From Betaproteobacteria bacterium LSUCC0117 (GTDB taxonomy: Bacteria; Pseudomonadota; Gammaproteobacteria; Burkholderiales; Burkholderiaceae_C): a stretch of 37,456 bases of DNA. A program made the translations under genes and the position numbers. This document shows, in pieces, positions 33,713 through 37,456 of this stretch. The notes under the pieces were generated by a model. That model was not told the DNA's origin. It saw only the letters and a program-made list of their open reading frames with translations, and ran no database searches. Numbering within the stretch: position 1 is the first letter of the stretch; every line of letters starts with the position of its first letter. The stretch is from positions 1 through 37,456 of the forward strand of contig JAUJFZ010000009.1 of the NCBI GenBank assembly GCA_030441535.1, in the 5' to 3' direction.

Positions 33713-34543
33713 ATGAGAGTTATCAATACACTAAGGGCGTTAATTTTTACACTGATTTGTGCGGCAACGGCTACCACCGCAGTGGCTCAAACTAGCAAGG
33801 TTGATGAAATTCGTTCTAGGGGAACCCTGCGTATGGCAGGGATCTTGAATGAGGACCCCTACTTCTCCAAAGACCCTCGGACAGGTGAGTGGCGTGGGTT
33901 CGCGGTCGAGATGGCGCGCGACATCGCTGAAAACATTGGCGTGAAGCTAGAGGTGGTGGAATCGAGCTGGGCGAATTCAATCTTGGACGTCCAATCCGGG
34001 AAAGTCGATTTAGCTTTGGCACTAACTGCATTACCCAAGCGTGCGCTTTCAGTTCACTTCACCTCGCCAACCTACTACAACAGTTTTGTAATCATCTCCC
34101 CCAAGGCGAGTATGAAAGATAAGACTTGGGCTCAGCTCAATGATCCATCAATCACAATTGCGGTTGACCTAGGCTCTGCCCAAGATCAGATTACAAAACA
34201 GATGCTACCAAAAGCAAAAATCCTTCGATTTAAAACGCGAGATGAGGCTGTTATTGCGTTGACATCTGGCAAGGCGGATGCAGTCATCAACACGGTTTTG
34301 AATGGCATGGTAATGACTAAGAAAAATGCGGCACTGGGTAAGGTGTACGTTCCTCACCCCTTGCTTTCATCTCCCTCTGTTATTGGCCTAAACTACAAGA
34401 CCGATGACACTTGGAAGCAATTTGTTTCAGCGTGGGCAGATTACAACCGCCGCGTCGGCAACAATCAGACTTGGATTTTAAAAGGCCTTGAGCCTTTTGG
34501 AATAGGTCTTGATGATTTACCCGAAGGCTTCTCCTTCAACTGA
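33713..34543 (+). CDS. Polar amino-acid ABC transporter binding protein
   Basis: The 276-aa SBP_bac_3 family protein has a signal peptide (MRVINTLRALIFTLICAATA, cleavage near AVAQ), then EIRSRGTLRMAGI and GEWRGFAVEMARDIAENIGV, which form the amino-acid binding cleft. SGKVDLALALTALPKRAL is a typical later segment. GGAG lies 6 nt before the ATG. No lipobox, so it is a free periplasmic protein. It is first in a binding protein-permease-ATPase operon; a terminator-like hairpin follows. Opines and amino acids are both known ligands of the family. Confidence 0.88.
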   Translation: MRVINTLRALIFTLICAATATTAVAQTSKVDEIRSRGTLRMAGILNEDPYFSKDPRTGEWRGFAVEMARDIAENIGVKLEVVESSWANSILDVQSGKVDLALALTALPKRALSVHFTSPTYYNSFVIISPKASMKDKTWAQLNDPSITIAVDLGSAQDQITKQMLPKAKILRFKTRDEAVIALTSGKADAVINTVLNGMVMTKKNAALGKVYVPHPLLSSPSVIGLNYKTDDTWKQFVSAWADYNRRVGNNQTWILKGLEPFGIGLDDLPEGFSFN

Positions 34544-34552
34544 CGCATATCA

Positions 34553-34595
34553 AAGAGGTCACGTGGCGAGGGCTGCGTGGCCTCTTATTTATTTT
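34553..34595 (+). terminator. Hairpin between binding-protein and permease genes
   Basis: AAGAGG(T)CACG pairs with CGTG(G)CCTCTT, followed by ATTTATTTT. It looks like a partial terminator that would keep the binding protein in excess over the permease and ATPase. Confidence 0.65.
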
Positions 34596-34609
34596 GACAG
34601 GAAGTTAGC

Positions 34610-35272
34610 ATGTACCAGTGGGATTTTTACACGGTGCTGCAGTCGTTCGATTTATTTCTAATCGGTCTGTGGACTACATTTCTCTATACAGCCGGATCGA
34701 TAAGTATTGGGATAGTCGTTGGTTTAGCAGTTTGCTTTGCGAGGCTAGCGAAACTTCAATCAGTACGTCTTTTAGCAAGAAGCTATCAAGAGTTGTTTCG
34801 GTGCACGCCGCTGCTCGTCCAAATTATGTGGGCATACTACGCGTTACCGTTACTAACAGGCTACTCGATTTCAAATACAACAGCAGGACTTCTAACGCTA
34901 TCGCTTTACGTGGGCGCCTTTTATTCTGAAATATTCCGCGGTGGTATCAACGCAATTGAACGCGGCCAAACAGAGGCTGGATTAGCAACTGGCCTTTCAC
35001 GTGTGCAAGTAATGCACCATATTATTCTGCCGCAGGCAATAAAAAAGATGCTGCCTGCGTTTATCAACCAATCAGTTATACAAGTCAAAAACACCTCCCT
35101 GCTATACGCCATATCAGTCGCAGAATTGACATACATGACGTCAGTTGTGAATAGCGAAACTTACCGACCTATGGAAGCCTTCACGCTAGCTGCTGTCATG
35201 TATTTTTTGATGCTCTTTCCCCTAACGCAATTCGCTGATCGCTTTGAAAAAAATCTGCGGCAAAGCGACTAA
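34610..35272 (+). CDS. Polar amino-acid ABC transporter permease
   Basis: The 220-aa inner-membrane protein is of the HisM/GlnP family, with about five helices and the EAA coupling loop EAGLATGLSRVQVMHHIILP, QAIKKMLPAF. FLIGLWTTFLYTAGSISIG opens the first helix. These importers usually encode two permeases; only one is present, so it probably acts as a homodimer, as is known for GlnP-like systems. An AGGAAG box lies 4 nt before the ATG. Confidence 0.87.
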   Translation: MYQWDFYTVLQSFDLFLIGLWTTFLYTAGSISIGIVVGLAVCFARLAKLQSVRLLARSYQELFRCTPLLVQIMWAYYALPLLTGYSISNTTAGLLTLSLYVGAFYSEIFRGGINAIERGQTEAGLATGLSRVQVMHHIILPQAIKKMLPAFINQSVIQVKNTSLLYAISVAELTYMTSVVNSETYRPMEAFTLAAVMYFLMLFPLTQFADRFEKNLRQSD

Positions 35273-35277
35273 AAAAC

Positions 35278-36030
35278 ATGTCAACAATTCTCCGCGTCGA
35301 AAATTTAACAAAATATTTCGACTCTCATTTGGTTTTAGGCGGCATAAATCTTGAGGTTAACAATCAAGACATACTTGCAGTCATCGGCCCCTCCGGCTCA
35401 GGAAAATCAACGCTTATCCGCTGCATGAACATGCTTGAGCTTCCTTCATCCGGTTCCATCGTTTTTGACGGCAAGCAAGTGATCAATGCGTTTAAGTCAA
35501 ACGAGAACGGGATAGGGACCGGCGAATTGCGGCGCAGGGTAGGAATGGTTTTTCAACATTTCAATCTGTATCCGCACCGCACAGTTCTAGAAAACGTCAC
35601 ACAGGCCCCAATCCTCGTAAACAAAGAATCTGTACAGGATGCAACAACACACGCAAAGGAACTCCTAGAGAGCGTCGGGTTGGTTGAGAAAATTCACGAA
35701 TTCCCTAACCATTTATCTGGTGGACAAAAGCAACGAGTGGCGATCGCACGCGCACTAGCAATGCGTCCAAATCTCCTACTCTTAGATGAGGTCACGAGTG
35801 CGCTCGACCCTGAATTGGTCGGAGAGGTGCTACAAGTGATCAAGCGACTCGCCAACCAAGGCATGACGATGGTGATCGTTACGCATGAGATGGCATTTGC
35901 AGGAGACGTGGCGAACAAGGTGATCTTCATGGAAGATGGCCAAATAAAAGAGTCAGGTTCGCCAGCGGAAATTCTTGTGACCCCGTCATCCGAACGGTTG
36001 AAATTGTTTCTCAGCCGTCACCTTCGCTAA
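35278..36030 (+). CDS. Polar amino-acid ABC transporter ATPase
   Basis: The 250-aa ATPase of the GlnQ/HisP family has Walker A GPSGSGKST, Q-loop VFQHFNLYPH, signature LSGGQKQRVAIARAL and Walker B LLLLDEVTSALDPE, with Val in place of the usual Pro after DE, and the H-loop IVTHEM. It starts 5 nt after the permease stop and energises import by the two preceding proteins. Confidence 0.92.
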   Translation: MSTILRVENLTKYFDSHLVLGGINLEVNNQDILAVIGPSGSGKSTLIRCMNMLELPSSGSIVFDGKQVINAFKSNENGIGTGELRRRVGMVFQHFNLYPHRTVLENVTQAPILVNKESVQDATTHAKELLESVGLVEKIHEFPNHLSGGQKQRVAIARALAMRPNLLLLDEVTSALDPELVGEVLQVIKRLANQGMTMVIVTHEMAFAGDVANKVIFMEDGQIKESGSPAEILVTPSSERLKLFLSRHLR

Positions 36031-36073
36031 ACTGTTACGGGATAAAGTCAGTTAACACATCGAAAGTTAATCA

Positions 36074-37006
36074 ATGGAAGACAAGGACGCTTTTAAGATT
36101 AACATCTCATTGCTCCAAACATTTCATCTTGTAGCGAAGCATGGGTCTTTTTCGGCGGCATCTAGGGCGCTGAACATATCTTATCAATCAGCTGCGAACC
36201 ACGTCAGACGATTGGAGCAACTATACGGTGCAAGGTTAATTGAAACAGATCGTGGGTCGCGGCAGATCACTCTTAGTCCAAAGGGTAAGGCACTATACGC
36301 CTCGCTAAGTGGAGAACTTGATAACATCCTCTCGCGAATTGCTCTTTTGCTGCACAACGAACGCTCAATGCTCAGGGTAGGTGTTCCACAGGCGCTATTC
36401 CACCATTTTTTCCCAAGCATTTTGAGAGACTTCAAGCAGCAAGCCTCAAGTATGGAGTTAGCTTTCTATGAGCGAGATACGACACTAGAAAAAATGATGC
36501 TCGACGGATTACTTGATGCAGCCGTAAGTGAGCGTTTTTTTGGGCAAGACACAATTTCGCAACAAGCGCTTGGAGAATACAAACTCTGTCTCATTTATCC
36601 TCGAACATGGTTCCCCGCGGCAGAAATTTCACCTTCAATTTTCCAATTCGCGGAAAGGGACATGATCACTTATGAGGCGGGTCAAACTATCCGAGTCCGT
36701 TCCACAGAGTCTCTAGCAACTTACTTCGGCAAGGTCCCAAAGGTTGCCCTAACGACCTCAGGCAGCACGAGTATTGTCCAATTAGTGGGCGTCGGTCTTG
36801 GGTACTCGGTTGTTCCCCAATGGCTCGTCTCTCAAAGCGATCCCCACATTGGCCAAATAGTCATTTCGGACATACCCCCTGTAACAGTCTATTTTGCGCA
36901 CACTACTCTTCTTAGTTCAAATGCCTTTGTTCACCAGCTTCACGAAACCTGCGCTAGGATCATGGGAGCACAGCTCGGCAAAGCCAATCAATCCTTGAGA
37001 TTTTGA
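36074..37006 (+). CDS. LysR-family transcriptional regulator
   Basis: The 310-aa regulator has an N-terminal winged helix (LLQTFHLVAKHGSFSAASRA, then SYQSAANHVRRLEQLYGARL) and a C-terminal effector-binding domain. It follows the ATPase gene by 43 nt on the same strand, an unusual place: most LysR genes are divergent from their targets. It probably controls the divergent promoters at 33423-33712 in response to the imported amine. It is the last gene of the module, ending 80 nt before the third scar copy. Confidence 0.88.
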   Translation: MEDKDAFKINISLLQTFHLVAKHGSFSAASRALNISYQSAANHVRRLEQLYGARLIETDRGSRQITLSPKGKALYASLSGELDNILSRIALLLHNERSMLRVGVPQALFHHFFPSILRDFKQQASSMELAFYERDTTLEKMMLDGLLDAAVSERFFGQDTISQQALGEYKLCLIYPRTWFPAAEISPSIFQFAERDMITYEAGQTIRVRSTESLATYFGKVPKVALTTSGSTSIVQLVGVGLGYSVVPQWLVSQSDPHIGQIVISDIPPVTVYFAHTTLLSSNAFVHQLHETCARIMGAQLGKANQSLRF

Positions 37007-37087
37007 TACACAAGAGGCGAGATCACTCCACCAAAACGAACAAACGAATAAGGAGCCCAGTTAAACAGAGAGAGCACTTCGATTTTT

Positions 37088-37145
37088 CGTGAGTGCTTGA
37101 TGTACTTAAATAATTACTGGTGGGTGGTACAGGGTTCAAACCTTT
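37088..37145 (-). pseudogene. Degraded tRNA-Val 3' end, attachment-site scar copy 3
   Basis: TGCTTGATGTACTTAAATAA, TTACTGGTGGGTGGTACAGG and GTTCAAACCT match scar copies 1 and 2 from the end of the terminator stem to the T-loop; the T-loop has one substitution (TTCAAA for TTCGAA). Homology stops at 37143-37145, before the anticodon arm. A weak hairpin, AGCACT/AGTGCT, lies at about 37073-37099 in place of the terminator. Confidence 0.75.
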
Positions 37146-37175
37146 GATACGGCTAGCTACAAAACCTGCAGATGA

Positions 37176-37346
37176 GGTGGTGAAAATAGTCCACTGCGCC
37201 AAGCTAAATACTTGATTCGAATAACCGAAATCATCAAACCACCCACAGCAGACCAAGCCAGAATCAAGGCGCTCAGCGCTGCCAAAAAGCGTGCAGCAGA
37301 CGTGCTCAAAGCCGAGCTTGAGCGCCAAAAGAGGGCCAAAGGTTAG
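37176..37346 (+). pseudogene. C-terminal tail of an unrecognised basic protein
   Basis: An open frame of 56 codons ends PPTADQARIKALSAAKKRAA, then LKAELERQKRAKG and TAG. It is basic and predicted helical, likely coding by composition. There is no ATG and no ribosome binding site; a TGA closes the frame at 37173-37175, just after the scar. A TTG at 37209 is a weak possible start. It resembles small DNA-associated or phage-type helical tails, but I cannot name the family. Confidence 0.35.
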
Positions 37347-37456
37347 GAGATGCTACGAAGCACATACCCTTGATCCGTGCGCAGGGTATTTCTGCATAGC
37401 CTGTCATTCAATCAAGTCACGAGCTAGGCAGCGCACTCAAACCGCCTTAAGTGTGC
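37347..37456. other. Right edge, nothing recognised
   Basis: The last 110 nt hold no gene, hairpin or repeat that I can support. Confidence 0.4.

Overview
The window looks like chromosomal DNA of a betaproteobacterium, probably Burkholderiales. This rests on gene content and style (BMP-type nucleoside uptake, TRAP and amino-acid ABC transporters, ssrA and tRNA tails of proteobacterial type); no rRNA or ribosomal protein gene is present to fix the taxon. It falls into an orderly metabolic operon (about 0.7-14.6 kb) and a patchwork of accessory modules (about 14.6-37.4 kb).

Region 1 (1-870): a 5'-truncated TPR protein, then on the minus strand a terminator and about 120 nt of the 3' end of the tmRNA gene ssrA. 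The ssrA tail directly abuts the last gene of the next operon, so it is probably an attachment-site scar.

Region 2 (872-14570, all minus strand): a nucleoside uptake and catabolism operon in the order BMP-type binding protein, LacI-family regulator, ABC ATPase, two ABC permeases, cdd, punA, deoA, deoB, deoC and a two-domain aldehyde dehydrogenase. From the regulator to deoC consecutive genes overlap by 4-8 nt. A double palindromic LacI-type operator sits just before the first gene. upp (uracil salvage) lies upstream. Together these import nucleosides, release bases, turn deoxyribose phosphate into glyceraldehyde-3-phosphate and acetaldehyde, and oxidise the aldehyde.

Region 3 (14.6-21.0 kb): a RidA protein, a Tat-exported intradiol dioxygenase fused in frame to an alpha/beta-hydrolase fragment, a phytanoyl-CoA-dioxygenase-like enzyme, a decayed CoA-transferase and a complete TRAP transporter (dctPQM). 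Several genes are broken, so this is a catabolic island in decay.

Region 4 (21.0-30.6 kb): cyanide-insensitive-type cytochrome bd oxidase (cydAB), a TupR-like regulator and orphan TupA, an amidohydrolase plus a PcaD-like hydrolase, a truncated Lon-N-domain protein, and a DUF1330 gene with a second partial copy 2.6 kb away.

Region 5 (30.6-37.0 kb): a three-subunit flavin/Fe-S amino-acid or opine dehydrogenase, divergent from a one-permease polar amino-acid ABC transporter and a LysR regulator: a self-contained uptake-and-oxidation cassette.

The modules are separated by recombination scars. The 3' half of a tRNA-Val(CAC), cut at the anticodon loop, occurs at 21.3, 30.2 and (degraded) 37.1 kb in the same orientation. 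A tRNA-Phe 3' half lies at 29.9 kb. Parts of the repeat around the tRNA-Val scars also occur at 14.6, 21.7 and 29.7 kb. No integrase, transposase or CRISPR array is visible. The likeliest reading is serial accretion of integrative elements whose mobility genes have been lost or lie outside the window.
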